From Candidatus Desulfofervidus auxilii (lineage in GTDB: Bacteria > Desulfobacterota > Desulfofervidia > Desulfofervidales > Desulfofervidaceae), in contig NZ_CP013015.1 in NCBI RefSeq assembly GCF_001577525.1, positions 2,180,475 to 2,244,474 on the forward strand: a stretch of DNA of 64,000 bases, written 5' to 3'. A model generated the notes under the pieces. The model was not told the DNA's origin and ran no database searches. It worked only from the letters and a program-made list of their open reading frames with translations. How positions within the stretch are numbered: the stretch's first letter is position 1; each line of letters starts with the position of its first letter. This document shows positions 24,654-33,911 of this stretch, one piece after another. The position numbers and the translations under genes are program-made.

Positions 24654-26588
24654 TTAATCTACTAGAAATTCAATAAAATCAGAGCTAATCCATTTACTGC
24701 CATCAAACACACTTTCGCCTGGAGGGACGATTACAACTCCAAAAACATAGCTTCCTTTGAGTTGCGTCTGAGTAAAAACTGTATCTCCCCATACGGTACT
24801 AAGAGCCCAGTCAGAAAATATAGGTGTGGGTGTCTCTATCACATGGCCATAGATATCCTGAAAAAATAGTATATTCCCATCAGGTAAGATTACTCCCGCA
24901 TATAAGTCCACCTGTTTTTCTTTTTCTCCTCTAAGCAGAACAGCAGTAAGTCTCACCTCATTCCCCTGCTCAATATGATAACGTGAAGCAAATACCTTTG
25001 ACAAAGCAGTATAGGGTTTTGACCAAATAAGTTGACAAAGACCATGACCATAATTGTTATCTGGTTGTGCAGAAAGGGCATAGGTCTGAGTAATTAAGGC
25101 TGTTTTGAGGATATTACTGTCATAATAGGGAGAAGCAGAGAGCAACAGGGCAGCAGTGCCTGCTACATGGGCGGCAGAGGCACTAGTGCCATAAAAAAGT
25201 TTATAACCATAAGTACTAGTAGTTACTCCATCTGGTGCACAGATATCGGGCTTGATTCGTCCATCCAAAGTAGGTCCTCTAGAGCTAAAATATTCTCTTT
25301 CATAGTTTAGACTCACTGCCCCAACGGCTAAAGCATCAGGGGAATCTGCAGGAGAAGTTAATTCTCCATAATCCACCCTATATTCAGGATATTTGCCAGG
25401 ATTTCCATAAATTAATAATCGCAACCAAGCATCACCTGTGGCTTTAGTTTTGCGAATGAAAACCGCATAATTACCTGATTGTGGAACATGATAGCTGATA
25501 GTCTCCAAAGGCTCTTGTTCTCCAGCCTGTAAATTCTCAGAGGAAGCCACTTCTTGAAAACTCCCATTACCATTCTCCCTATACAAAAATAAATCATAAT
25601 CTTGGTCAGTTACTGGCCATTTATTCCAAGTGAGTCTTATTTCTAAATCTTCCCCTTGAACTGCATAAAAAGAATTTCCTCCATCATAAGGTGTGAAATT
25701 ATGCCAATTATCTTCATCAGGGTCAGAAAAATAACCTTGCCAATATTTTCCTGCTTCATTACCAGCAGAGTTTACCCAAAGGATATTATGTTTAGCCGCT
25801 CTTCGCACAAAATCACATGCAAAGCCTGTTCCATCTCCTGGAGTAACATTATCAAACCCTGCTGAAAGAGAAATAACTTGTATTCCCTGACTTAGAAGCC
25901 AATCCACTGCTTCCCCAACCTCCACATCGGTATTGGCAGTAACTAGAAACAAACGCTGAAGACCAGGAACAATATCATATATAAGTTCCGCGCAGGCAGT
26001 TCCATGACCTGTGTCAGTAGGAGAAGTAGAAAAGTTTTTTATTACCAAGTTTGATGTAGGAGGTAGCTCACTTCCAACCAGTGCTGAATAATTGCTAAAA
26101 TCACTATCTATCACTGCTACATTTATTCCCTCACCATGATATCCTTGGGCATGCCATTGTCGGATATACATTCTATCTAAAGCTTCACTAACATAGTGAG
26201 GGGTGAGCTTATGGGGGAAACGAATATATTTTACCTCTGGCCAACTAGCGATGGTATTTATAATGGAAGGAGGAGAGAGCACTTGAAGCATGGCATTAAA
26301 TTTAGCCTCAATTTCAACCCCTAAACTTTCTAAGCGAGAAATAATTTGAGGCATATGTTCCTTTTTATCCAAAATTATCACTATGGTAACCATATCCTTT
26401 TTAGGAGAAAGAGTTAGAAAAGAAAAAATCTTTCCATTGATAACTTTAGAAAGCTTGACTAAACCCACTATATGAGAAGAGAGTTTAGGATGTTTTAAAG
26501 TAAGATCCCTCTGATTTGCAAGAGACCATGAACCTATAGCCATTAGTAAAACTAAAACCACTATTATCCTTATGATTTTAAACCTCAT
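24654..26588 (-). CDS. Secreted subtilisin-like serine protease (S8 family)
   Basis: 644 aa. A signal peptide (1-25) and an I9-like propeptide (about 65-130, VTIVIILDKKEH...VKYIRF) precede the catalytic domain. The triad is D161 (VAVIDSDF), H195 (GHGTACAEL) and S469 (YGTSASAAHVAGT), with oxyanion N277 (NSAGNEAG). A beta-sandwich insert resembling a PPC domain (about 310-395) lies between His and Ser. A further beta-rich C-terminal domain follows. It probably degrades extracellular or periplasmic protein. It is transcribed alone. Confidence 0.9.
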   Translation of the reverse strand: MRFKIIRIIVVLVLLMAIGSWSLANQRDLTLKHPKLSSHIVGLVKLSKVINGKIFSFLTLSPKKDMVTIVIILDKKEHMPQIISRLESLGVEIEAKFNAMLQVLSPPSIINTIASWPEVKYIRFPHKLTPHYVSEALDRMYIRQWHAQGYHGEGINVAVIDSDFSNYSALVGSELPPTSNLVIKNFSTSPTDTGHGTACAELIYDIVPGLQRLFLVTANTDVEVGEAVDWLLSQGIQVISLSAGFDNVTPGDGTGFACDFVRRAAKHNILWVNSAGNEAGKYWQGYFSDPDEDNWHNFTPYDGGNSFYAVQGEDLEIRLTWNKWPVTDQDYDLFLYRENGNGSFQEVASSENLQAGEQEPLETISYHVPQSGNYAVFIRKTKATGDAWLRLLIYGNPGKYPEYRVDYGELTSPADSPDALAVGAVSLNYEREYFSSRGPTLDGRIKPDICAPDGVTTSTYGYKLFYGTSASAAHVAGTAALLLSASPYYDSNILKTALITQTYALSAQPDNNYGHGLCQLIWSKPYTALSKVFASRYHIEQGNEVRLTAVLLRGEKEKQVDLYAGVILPDGNILFFQDIYGHVIETPTPIFSDWALSTVWGDTVFTQTQLKGSYVFGVVIVPPGESVFDGSKWISSDFIEFLVD

Positions 26589-27172
26589 TGGTTTATACCT
26601 CCTTTAAGTATTCAACTACACGATTTTGCAAAAAATATCAAGTTTAAAAATATTGAACATTCCCCAAAATTTAGAAGTCAATCTTTAAAAACATTCCTGT
26701 CTGCCGACAGGCAGGCAGGCCTGCCCGACCGCAGGCGGGCGGGCGAGCACTCCTTGACAGCTCCAGCTCTAAATAAAATATTTGTAGGTTTTCTTTTAGA
26801 GTTATTACGGATTTGGGAATAAAATTTCTCCTGTCTTAAATGAAAAATTATGCTATTAAGTTTCAAAGAATTAAGCTCTTTTGACAACTGAATAGGAGAA
26901 AATTGCGGGAACCTTCTTTGTGTTCCTAAGTGCCCTAAAAACCATAGAGGCTCCCGAAGGGAATTTTTGATGGTTTTTTGGGGAGTTACTGGGGTAGGTA
27001 TGTTAAATAGGAAAAAGGCAACCATAGAAATAATGAGGTTCCCGAAAAAGGGGTGTTAAGTTTCCTATAATATGCAAGAAAAAATAGGTGCTTTTGCGTA
27101 AGAAACATTGACCCGATTTGAGGGGATTGCGACCTGACTTTTTAATTAAAATTTTATTGTAAAAATAATGAT
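26589..27172. other. 584-base intergenic region with repeat segments
   Basis: Contains GAACATTCCCCAAAATTTAG (from 26654, shared with 12669), a GC-rich CTGCC/GGCAG palindrome cluster (26696-26746), and a GATTTGGGAATAAAATTTC motif related to the CGGATTTTGGG repeats. A minus-strand open frame spans these elements but has no signal, domain or ribosome-binding site and reads through the palindromes, so I do not call it. Confidence 0.5.
26696..26746. repeat. GC-rich palindrome cluster
   Basis: Contains TGTCTGCCGACAGGCAGGC at 26698-26716, which recurs exactly at 63612-63630, followed by GGCAGGCCTGCC-type and GCAGGCGGGCGGGC elements. Its base composition is far from the surrounding AT-rich DNA. Confidence 0.75.
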
Positions 27173-27418
27173 GTGGATTCTATGTTGAGGGAAAATCCTG
27201 TTATTTATGAAGAGGCTCCTAAAGATGACATTCTGTTAAAAGTTATAAAATGGCTATTTATCATGGAGGACATTATCTACTGGCATTATGAGGGACGAGC
27301 GTTTTTAAATAACTTCTTTGCATATGTTATAAATGAAATTGGAATTTTGCTTGCAAGGTGGACAAAAAAGCTACTTATCACACAGTCTGACGTAAGAGTG
27401 AATATTAGCCTGTCTTAG
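27173..27418 (+). CDS. Hypothetical 81-aa protein
   Basis: The frame opens with GTG at 27173 (ATG at 27182 is an alternative) without a clear ribosome-binding site. The product has a central hydrophobic/aromatic stretch (VIKWLFIMEDIIYWHYEGRAFLNNFFAYVINEIGILLARW) and no known motif. It may be a remnant or spurious. Confidence 0.3.
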   Translation: MDSMLRENPVIYEEAPKDDILLKVIKWLFIMEDIIYWHYEGRAFLNNFFAYVINEIGILLARWTKKLLITQSDVRVNISLS

Positions 27419-27481
27419 ATTTAGATAAGGAACTTGCCCTTTGCCATTAATGGTTTCTTTACCTATTGTTCACCATAATTC

Positions 27482-28606
27482 TCAATCTCTTCGCTGCCTG
27501 ACAAAGGTAGGAATATCTAAATCGTCTTCTTCCAGAGGGAGACGGCGGAATATTCTTGTTTTTTGATGTTCTTTCTCGTGTTTTTTCTCTTTCTTGGCCT
27601 TGTAATCTTCTAAAGACTGAGTTTTTTCTGTCTCCTCCAGAGGGATGCCATCTTGTTTAATACCAGTGGCAATTACGGTAATCATCATTTCATCACCCAT
27701 AGTATCGTCTATTACTGTTCCCCAAATGATGTTGGCATTTTCGTCTGCTTCTTTATAGATAAGACTAGAGGCAGATTCCACTTCCTCTAATGTCATTTCA
27801 CTGGAAGCGGTAATGTTCATTAATACTCCTTTAGCTCCTTTAATAGAGACGTCCTCTAAGAGAGGGCTTCTTATAGCCCTTTGGGCGGCTTCTATAGACC
27901 TATTATCACCACTAGATATACCTGTTCCCATCAATGCTAGCCCTTTTTCTTCCATGATTGTTCTAACATCGGCAAAATCAACATTGACCAATCCCTGAAT
28001 GGTGATTAAATCTGCAATCCCTTTCACAGCATAATAAAGAACTTGGTCTGCCTTTTTAAAAGTTTCCAGCAAGGTAACTGCCCGTGGTTTTAGTTCTAAA
28101 AGGCGATTATTGGGAATAGTAATAATAGTATCTACTACTTCTCTTAACTGGGCAATGCCATTTTCAGCAATTTGCATCTTTTTTTTGCCTTCAAAACCGA
28201 AAGGTTTTGTTACTACGGCTACTGTCAATGCCCCCAATTCTTTGCTAGCTTGGGCTATTATAGGAGCAGCCCCTGTTCCTGTGCCACCTCCCATACCCGC
28301 AGTGATAAATACCATATCACTACCTTCTATAACTTCCTTAATTTGGTCTATGCTCTCCAGGCCTGCTTGTCTGCCTATTTCAGGATTGGCTCCAGCTCCT
28401 AACCCTCGGGTAACATTGACACCCAGTTGGATCTTAATGGATGCCCGGCTCATATCTAGGGCTTGTAAATCTGTATTGGCTGCAATAAAAGTTACATTTT
28501 TTAGACCTGATTCTATCATATTGTTAATAGCATTACCGCCTGCACCACCTACGCCGATTACTCTGATTTTGGCTGTTAAACCTTCTTCCAAAAAATCAAC
28601 TCTCAT
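27482..28606 (-). CDS. ftsZ: Cell division protein FtsZ
   Basis: Tubulin-like GTPase that forms the Z ring. The 374-aa protein has GVGGAGGNAINNMI near 17, the GTP-binding signature GGGTGTGAAP near 106 and a C-terminal peptide DIPTFVRQRRD that binds FtsA/ZipA-type partners. It is the last gene of the minus-strand dcw cluster, 17 bases after ftsA. Confidence 0.97.
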   Translation of the reverse strand: MRVDFLEEGLTAKIRVIGVGGAGGNAINNMIESGLKNVTFIAANTDLQALDMSRASIKIQLGVNVTRGLGAGANPEIGRQAGLESIDQIKEVIEGSDMVFITAGMGGGTGTGAAPIIAQASKELGALTVAVVTKPFGFEGKKKMQIAENGIAQLREVVDTIITIPNNRLLELKPRAVTLLETFKKADQVLYYAVKGIADLITIQGLVNVDFADVRTIMEEKGLALMGTGISSGDNRSIEAAQRAIRSPLLEDVSIKGAKGVLMNITASSEMTLEEVESASSLIYKEADENANIIWGTVIDDTMGDEMMITVIATGIKQDGIPLEETEKTQSLEDYKAKKEKKHEKEHQKTRIFRRLPLEEDDLDIPTFVRQRRD

Positions 28607-28623
28607 TTTTACCCCCTTATATT

Positions 28624-29856
28624 TTAAAATGCTTCTTTAAACCAGTTTTTAATACCATTTATAAAACGTCCCAAAATACTCTGTTTCCTAAAGATAGAGT
28701 GACCATTACCTTTTTGGTTTTTAAACCCATACATAGCCAGGCCTACGGCTGTAGCATAAATAGGATTGCGGATGACATCCGAGAGCCCTCCTACTCCTCG
28801 CGGATAACCTACCCTTGTCGGTAGGTCAAAGATTTGTTCTGCAAGTTCAATCAATCCAGGTAGAAGGGAAGACCCTCCGGTAATCACCATTCCTGAAGCT
28901 AAAGTATCTTTTAACTCTGTCCTAATTAACTCTTGTTCTATTAAACATAGGATTTCTTCTACTCTAGGCTCAATAATTTGAGCCAAAACACCGCGGGAGA
29001 TACTGCGAGATTTTTTATCTCCCAAAGCAGGAATTTCTATTTCTTCGTCTTTTTCTAGAAAACTGGTGTTAGCAATACCATATTTGAGCTTTATTTTTTC
29101 AGCTTCAGAAAGAGGGGTCCGGAGACCAAAAGCAATATCATTAGTAATATTTGTTCCTCCTACTGCCAAAATAGCTGAGTGTTTTATACTATTGTTTCCA
29201 AATACAGTAATATCTGTTGTCCCACCACCTAAATCTACCAAGGCTACACCCAGGGTTTTTTCTTCTTCAGTTAAAACAGCCCTACTAGCAGCTAAGGGTT
29301 GAAGGACAATTTCCACTACATCTAAACCTGCCCTCTGAATGCAACGAATGAGGGTTTGGACAGCAGCCACAGAGGCAGTAATAATATGCACCTGCACTTC
29401 TAATCTCACACCGGCCATTCCTTGAGGGTCATGAATTCCTGTTTGGTCATCCACTATAAACTCTTGAGGAATCACGTGAATGATTTGTCTTTCTGGAGGT
29501 AAGGAAACCATTCTAGCTGTTTCAATAACTCTTTCCATATCCTTACGGGTGACCTCACGATGTTTTAGGGCAATTACGCCTTGACTATTCAAGCTCTGAA
29601 TGTGATTTCCAGCAATACCTGTATACACACTCCGAATTTCACACCCTGCCATCATTTCTGCTTCTTCAATGGCCCTTTTGATGGAGTTTATTGTTTCTTC
29701 TACGTTAACAACCATCCCTTTCCTCAAACCATGAGAAGGGTAACAGCCTACGCCGATAATCTCTAGTTTTCCTTCTTCACTAGGTTCTGCAACCACTGCA
29801 CAAACCTTAGTTGTGCCAATATCCAGTCCTACAATAAGCCCTGCTCTCCGTGTCAT
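28624..29856 (-). CDS. ftsA: Cell division protein FtsA
   Basis: Actin-family ATPase that tethers FtsZ to the membrane. The 410-aa protein shows GLDIGTTKVCAVV at the N-terminus, the SHS2/1C insert region (HVIPQEFIVDDQTGI), DLGGGTTDITVF and GGSSLLPGL. It ends in a basic amphipathic helix (RFINGIKNWFKEAF), the membrane-targeting sequence. It lies between ftsQ and ftsZ. Confidence 0.96.
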   Translation of the reverse strand: MTRRAGLIVGLDIGTTKVCAVVAEPSEEGKLEIIGVGCYPSHGLRKGMVVNVEETINSIKRAIEEAEMMAGCEIRSVYTGIAGNHIQSLNSQGVIALKHREVTRKDMERVIETARMVSLPPERQIIHVIPQEFIVDDQTGIHDPQGMAGVRLEVQVHIITASVAAVQTLIRCIQRAGLDVVEIVLQPLAASRAVLTEEEKTLGVALVDLGGGTTDITVFGNNSIKHSAILAVGGTNITNDIAFGLRTPLSEAEKIKLKYGIANTSFLEKDEEIEIPALGDKKSRSISRGVLAQIIEPRVEEILCLIEQELIRTELKDTLASGMVITGGSSLLPGLIELAEQIFDLPTRVGYPRGVGGLSDVIRNPIYATAVGLAMYGFKNQKGNGHSIFRKQSILGRFINGIKNWFKEAF

Positions 29857-29865
29857 CCAAACCTC

Positions 29866-30600
29866 CTATTCGGTTTTGGCATATATGCGATGGATGTTTG
29901 TTAAATCAATAAGTTTAATGCGGTTTTTTGTTCTCTGAAAGTAAGCTAAGACTTTCTGTAAATTTCTCAATTTTTCAGCAAAATTAGTATTTCCTAAGAG
30001 AAATTGATGGCCTTCTAAGGTAAAAATACTAAGGCCCAAATTTTCATCTACATGAATTTCTGAAAGTTTTTGACCAGAAAGGTTTTTTTGTTTCCATAGA
30101 TTTAATAAGGAAATAGCGGTTTTAACTGCTACATCATTTGGAGAGGAAAGTCCTGTAATTATAGGAAGGTCTAAACTTTCAAAAATAAGACTTGGTGTGC
30201 ATTCACCATTTTTTTCTACTATCCACCAATGTTCTCTGATATAAGCCCAAGCAATGGGCTGGCGTTCTGTAATTATTATTTTCACTGTATCTTTCCATCT
30301 CCGTTTGACAGAGGCAGTTTTTACTAAAGGAAGTTGTAATAGATGATGGGTAATCTTAGCAGTATGAATAGATAACAGACTTTTACCCTGACAATTTGCC
30401 AAAGAAAGGATTTTTTCTGTGGGGATGAGTTTGTTCCCTATGACTTGAACTGTTTTTATTTTAAAGAAAGGAAGGTGACACAGGTAAATATAACCCATGG
30501 TGAATATAATGCTTAATAAACAAAGAATTCCCATAATGCCTAAAATTATGGAATATGCTTTATAACCTGTTTTTTCCCTTTTATATCTATTTTTTCTCAT
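29866..30600 (-). CDS. ftsQ: Cell division protein FtsQ/DivIB
   Basis: 244 aa with a short basic cytoplasmic tail, one TM helix (about 17-39) and a periplasmic POTRA domain starting at FKIKTVQVIGNKLIPTEKIL. The FtsQ domain follows (VKRRWKDTVKIIITERQPIAWAYI). It scaffolds FtsL/FtsB in the divisome. The start overlaps the murB stop by 4 bp (ATGA). Confidence 0.9.
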   Translation of the reverse strand: MRKNRYKREKTGYKAYSIILGIMGILCLLSIIFTMGYIYLCHLPFFKIKTVQVIGNKLIPTEKILSLANCQGKSLLSIHTAKITHHLLQLPLVKTASVKRRWKDTVKIIITERQPIAWAYIREHWWIVEKNGECTPSLIFESLDLPIITGLSSPNDVAVKTAISLLNLWKQKNLSGQKLSEIHVDENLGLSIFTLEGHQFLLGNTNFAEKLRNLQKVLAYFQRTKNRIKLIDLTNIHRIYAKTE

Positions 30601-31478
30601 TGGACCAATTTAATTTCTGGCTCTAATTTGATATTGTTATATTTTTCTATTTTCTCCTGGATCAATTCTATTAACCCTAGGACATCAGAAGCCTTAGCCT
30701 GTCCAGTGTTGATGATGAAATTAGCATGTTTTTCTGATACCTTTGCCCCTCCAATCTTTTTCCCTTTTAATCCTGCTTTTTCTATTAAATAACCTGCACT
30801 AATATTAGGTGGATTTTTAAATACACACCCTGCTGATGGAGAAAATAATGGTTGGCTGGTGAGTTTTTTGTGAAAATAGTGTTTGATAAGGGCCTTTACC
30901 TTTTGGGGAGTAGAAATATTTAAGTTTATTTGGGCAGATAGAAGGATAGTTTCAGGAGAAAGTTGTGTGTGACGATAGTTATACATTTTATCTTCCCAAT
31001 TTATCCACAATATTTTATTTTCTGAAAATATCTTTATTTTCTTTGTTTTTTCCCCAATACTTTCTCCAAAGGCTCCGGCATTTGAAGCTATAGCGCCTCC
31101 TACAGTAGCAGGAATACCAGCCATAAACTCCAATCCTGTCCAACCTTTTTTAATGGATAAATTTAGCACATGAGAAATTCTGAGGCCTGCCCCAATTTTT
31201 AGAATAATATCAGAGTCTTCACTTTGCCATGTAATATCTTTTAGGGCTAATTTAATCACTATGCCATTATAACCATCATCCAAAGCCAAGGAATTACTCC
31301 CATTTCCCAGAAGATAATAAGGACAAGAACGCTTTTTGAGATAACATATTAAATCCGCAAGAAGCGTTTCTTTTTTCACCCAAATTACTGCTTTAGCCGG
31401 ACCACCAATCTTAAAAGTGGTCAGTCTTTTTAAAGGATAGTTAGTTTTTACCACTCCGAATTTATTCAGTTCTTTCAT
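30597..31478 (-). CDS. murB: UDP-N-acetylenolpyruvoylglucosamine reductase
   Basis: FAD enzyme that reduces enolpyruvyl-UDP-GlcNAc to UDP-MurNAc. I start at the ATG at 31478 (MKELNKFG), which overlaps the murC stop as ATGA. An upstream ATG at 31514 would lie inside murC. The 293-aa protein has LTTFKIGGPAKAVIWV, YYLLGNGSNSLALDDGYNG, GLEFMAGIPATVGGAIASNAGAFG and SAGCVFKNP, typical of type II MurB. Confidence 0.95.
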   Translation of the reverse strand: MKELNKFGVVKTNYPLKRLTTFKIGGPAKAVIWVKKETLLADLICYLKKRSCPYYLLGNGSNSLALDDGYNGIVIKLALKDITWQSEDSDIILKIGAGLRISHVLNLSIKKGWTGLEFMAGIPATVGGAIASNAGAFGESIGEKTKKIKIFSENKILWINWEDKMYNYRHTQLSPETILLSAQINLNISTPQKVKALIKHYFHKKLTSQPLFSPSAGCVFKNPPNISAGYLIEKAGLKGKKIGGAKVSEKHANFIINTGQAKASDVLGLIELIQEKIEKYNNIKLEPEIKLVQ

Positions 31479-32830
31479 ATATCCTGACTTAAAATGGTTT
31501 CTCCAATTTGCCAAATATTTCCTGCTCCTAGAGTGAGCAAGATATCCATTGGTCTTAATATTTCTTTTAATTTATCTATAATAGCTGTAAAATCAGGGCA
31601 ATAATCCACAGTTTTATATTGAGCAATACCATCTGCTAACCATTCTCCTGTAATACCTGAGATGGGTTTTTCACTAGCAGGATAAATTTCGGTCAAAATA
31701 AGTTTATCTGTTTTTTCAAAGGCAGTGAGAAAAGAGTTATAGAGGGCTTTTGTACGGGAATACCGATGGGGCTGAAAGATAGTAATTAAACGCCGATTAG
31801 GCCACCTTTGTTTAATGGCCTCCAATACAATTTTGATTTCAGTAGGATGATGGCCATAATCATCTACAATTAAGATTTTATTTTTTTCTCCTTTGATTTC
31901 TAACCTCCTGGCTACCCCTTTAAAATTTTTTAAGCCTTGGATAGCGGTTTTTATCTCTATATTTAAAACTTTAGCTACTGTCAAAGCAGCTAAGGCAGCA
32001 AGGACATTGTGTTTCCCAGGCAAGGATAAAAAAACATCTTCCAGTTTTTTCTCTTGAATATAAAGAGCGAATTTAGTACTAGTATTAAACTCAATTTCTC
32101 TAGCTTCTATATCCTGTCCAGGGGTAATCCCATAGCTGAGATAAGGAATTTTTAAATTTTTTACTAAAGTTTTTAATCTAGGGTCATCACCGCAAATAAT
32201 AGCAGTCTCTTTTACTTGATTTAAAAACTGAGCAAAGGTGGTTTCAATAGTATTTATGTTTTTATAATAATCTAGATGATCGGCATCTATATTGGTAAAT
32301 ACCCCTATCTCAGGATGTAAAAGGAGAAAACTTCCATCGCTTTCATCAGCCTCTGCGACTAAATATCTGCCATTACCTAACCAGGCATTTAAACCACTGG
32401 TATTTATCTGTCCTCCAATGATTGCTGTGGGTTTTAATTTTGCTGTTTGTAAAATATGAGCAATCATAGCTGAGGTGGTGGTTTTGCCATGAGTGCCGGT
32501 AATAGCAATACCCCTTTTTTGCCCCATAAGATAGGCCAATAGTTGCCCTCGAGAAAGCAGGGGTAATTTTTTTTCTTGGGCTGCTTTAATTTCAGGATTG
32601 TCTTCTTTTATAGCTGAGGAATAAATAATTATTTCTGCTCCATCTATTTGTTCAGGACGATGTCCCAAGTAAATAGTGGCTCCTTGAGTCGCAAGTCTTT
32701 TTAACAAAGGGTTAAAATGGAGATCAGAACCACTGATTTGATAGCCCAACTCCAGGAGAACATGGGCTAGTCCACTCATACCAATTCCACCAATGCCTAT
32801 AAAATGAAAACTATGCCACGGCAAGCGCAT
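31475..32830 (-). CDS. murC: UDP-N-acetylmuramate-L-alanine ligase
   Basis: Mur ligase of 451 aa that adds L-Ala to UDP-MurNAc. Motifs are GIGGIGMSGLA at the N-terminus, the P-loop GTHGKTTTSAM near 113, EADESDGSFL, NIDADHLDYY and DDYGHHPTEI. The first 20 bases overlap the end of murG. Confidence 0.96.
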   Translation of the reverse strand: MRLPWHSFHFIGIGGIGMSGLAHVLLELGYQISGSDLHFNPLLKRLATQGATIYLGHRPEQIDGAEIIIYSSAIKEDNPEIKAAQEKKLPLLSRGQLLAYLMGQKRGIAITGTHGKTTTSAMIAHILQTAKLKPTAIIGGQINTSGLNAWLGNGRYLVAEADESDGSFLLLHPEIGVFTNIDADHLDYYKNINTIETTFAQFLNQVKETAIICGDDPRLKTLVKNLKIPYLSYGITPGQDIEAREIEFNTSTKFALYIQEKKLEDVFLSLPGKHNVLAALAALTVAKVLNIEIKTAIQGLKNFKGVARRLEIKGEKNKILIVDDYGHHPTEIKIVLEAIKQRWPNRRLITIFQPHRYSRTKALYNSFLTAFEKTDKLILTEIYPASEKPISGITGEWLADGIAQYKTVDYCPDFTAIIDKLKEILRPMDILLTLGAGNIWQIGETILSQDI

Positions 32831-33911
32831 AACTTTTTTCCTCCAGTATTTGTATACACAAATTTGCGATTAGGTCAGCAGCTTCCGGTTTACCTAAACT
32901 CCTAGAAGCATTAATCATCAGTCCTAAGCGATTTTGGTTTTTGACTAAGTTTACTAAAATATCTGCTAGTTTTTTACCTGTGAGTTCTTCTTGAGGGATA
33001 CAAATACCTGCCCCGGTCTTTTCTATTAGCTTGGCATTATAAAGTTGGTGCCCTGTGGCCCAGGGGTAGGGGATAAGAATGCTAGGTAAACCAAGAATAG
33101 CAATTTCTGCCAGGGTAGTGGCACCTGCTCGACCTACAACTAAATCCACCTGAGCATAGGCAGAACTCATGTCTTTTATAAATGGAATGACCTCTCCTGG
33201 GATTTTTTCTTTTTCATAGATTCCCTTTATTTTTGAAAAATCTTTCTTTCCTGTCTGATGTAGGAACTTCAGTTTGTATGAATAATTTTTCAAATAAGGC
33301 CAAGCTTCACATACTGCCTTGTTGATAGCTCTTGCTCCTTGGCTTCCACCTAAAATAAGTATTCTAAAAGTCCCATCTTCTATTTTTTTCTTTTTTAGGT
33401 TTAGGATTTCCTTTCGCACCGGATTTCCAGTGAGAAGGCATTTTCCCATAGGGAAGTAACCAATAGAGCTGGGATAGGTAACACATATCTTTTCTGCCCA
33501 TCGGCTAAGAATGCGGTTGGCCTTTCCGGGCACGGCATTTTGTTCCTGAAGGACAATAGGAATATGAAGACGTCTAGCTGCCATTACTACAGGAACAGAC
33601 ACGTAACTTCCAGTGCCCAATACTAGGTGAATGCCTTCCTGGCGAAGGAGTTTTAAAGCTTGTTTCAGTCCTATGAGTATCTCCCAACTTCCTTTTAGTC
33701 TAGCAAAAAAGTTTTTACCCACTAAACCACCGGCCTTGACATTATAAAAAAGAAAACCATAATGGCTAACAATTTCTTCTTCTAGTCCCGCTTTTCTACC
33801 CACAAAGATAATTTTCTCTATCTTTGGACATACCTCAAGACTCTGAGCAACTGCAATTCCTGGGAAAATATGTCCTCCACTACCTCCAGCAACAATGGCT
33901 ATTCTATACAT
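32811..33911 (-). CDS. murG: Lipid II synthase, UDP-GlcNAc transferase MurG
   Basis: Adds GlcNAc to lipid I at the inner membrane face. The 366-aa GT28 protein has the N-terminal G loop AGGSGGHIFPGIAVA, LGTGSYVSVPVVMAA, HIPIVLQEQNAVPGKANR, LILGGSQGARAIN and GRAGATTLAEIA. The start is one base from the ftsW stop. Confidence 0.96.
   Translation of the reverse strand: MYRIAIVAGGSGGHIFPGIAVAQSLEVCPKIEKIIFVGRKAGLEEEIVSHYGFLFYNVKAGGLVGKNFFARLKGSWEILIGLKQALKLLRQEGIHLVLGTGSYVSVPVVMAARRLHIPIVLQEQNAVPGKANRILSRWAEKICVTYPSSIGYFPMGKCLLTGNPVRKEILNLKKKKIEDGTFRILILGGSQGARAINKAVCEAWPYLKNYSYKLKFLHQTGKKDFSKIKGIYEKEKIPGEVIPFIKDMSSAYAQVDLVVGRAGATTLAEIAILGLPSILIPYPWATGHQLYNAKLIEKTGAGICIPQEELTGKKLADILVNLVKNQNRLGLMINASRSLGKPEAADLIANLCIQILEEKSYALAVA

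Noticed and set aside
26678-27025. 115-codon minus-strand open frame
   Set aside because: It runs through GC palindromes and repeat segments, has no ribosome-binding site or recognisable domain, and its C-terminal residues are translations of the repeat.
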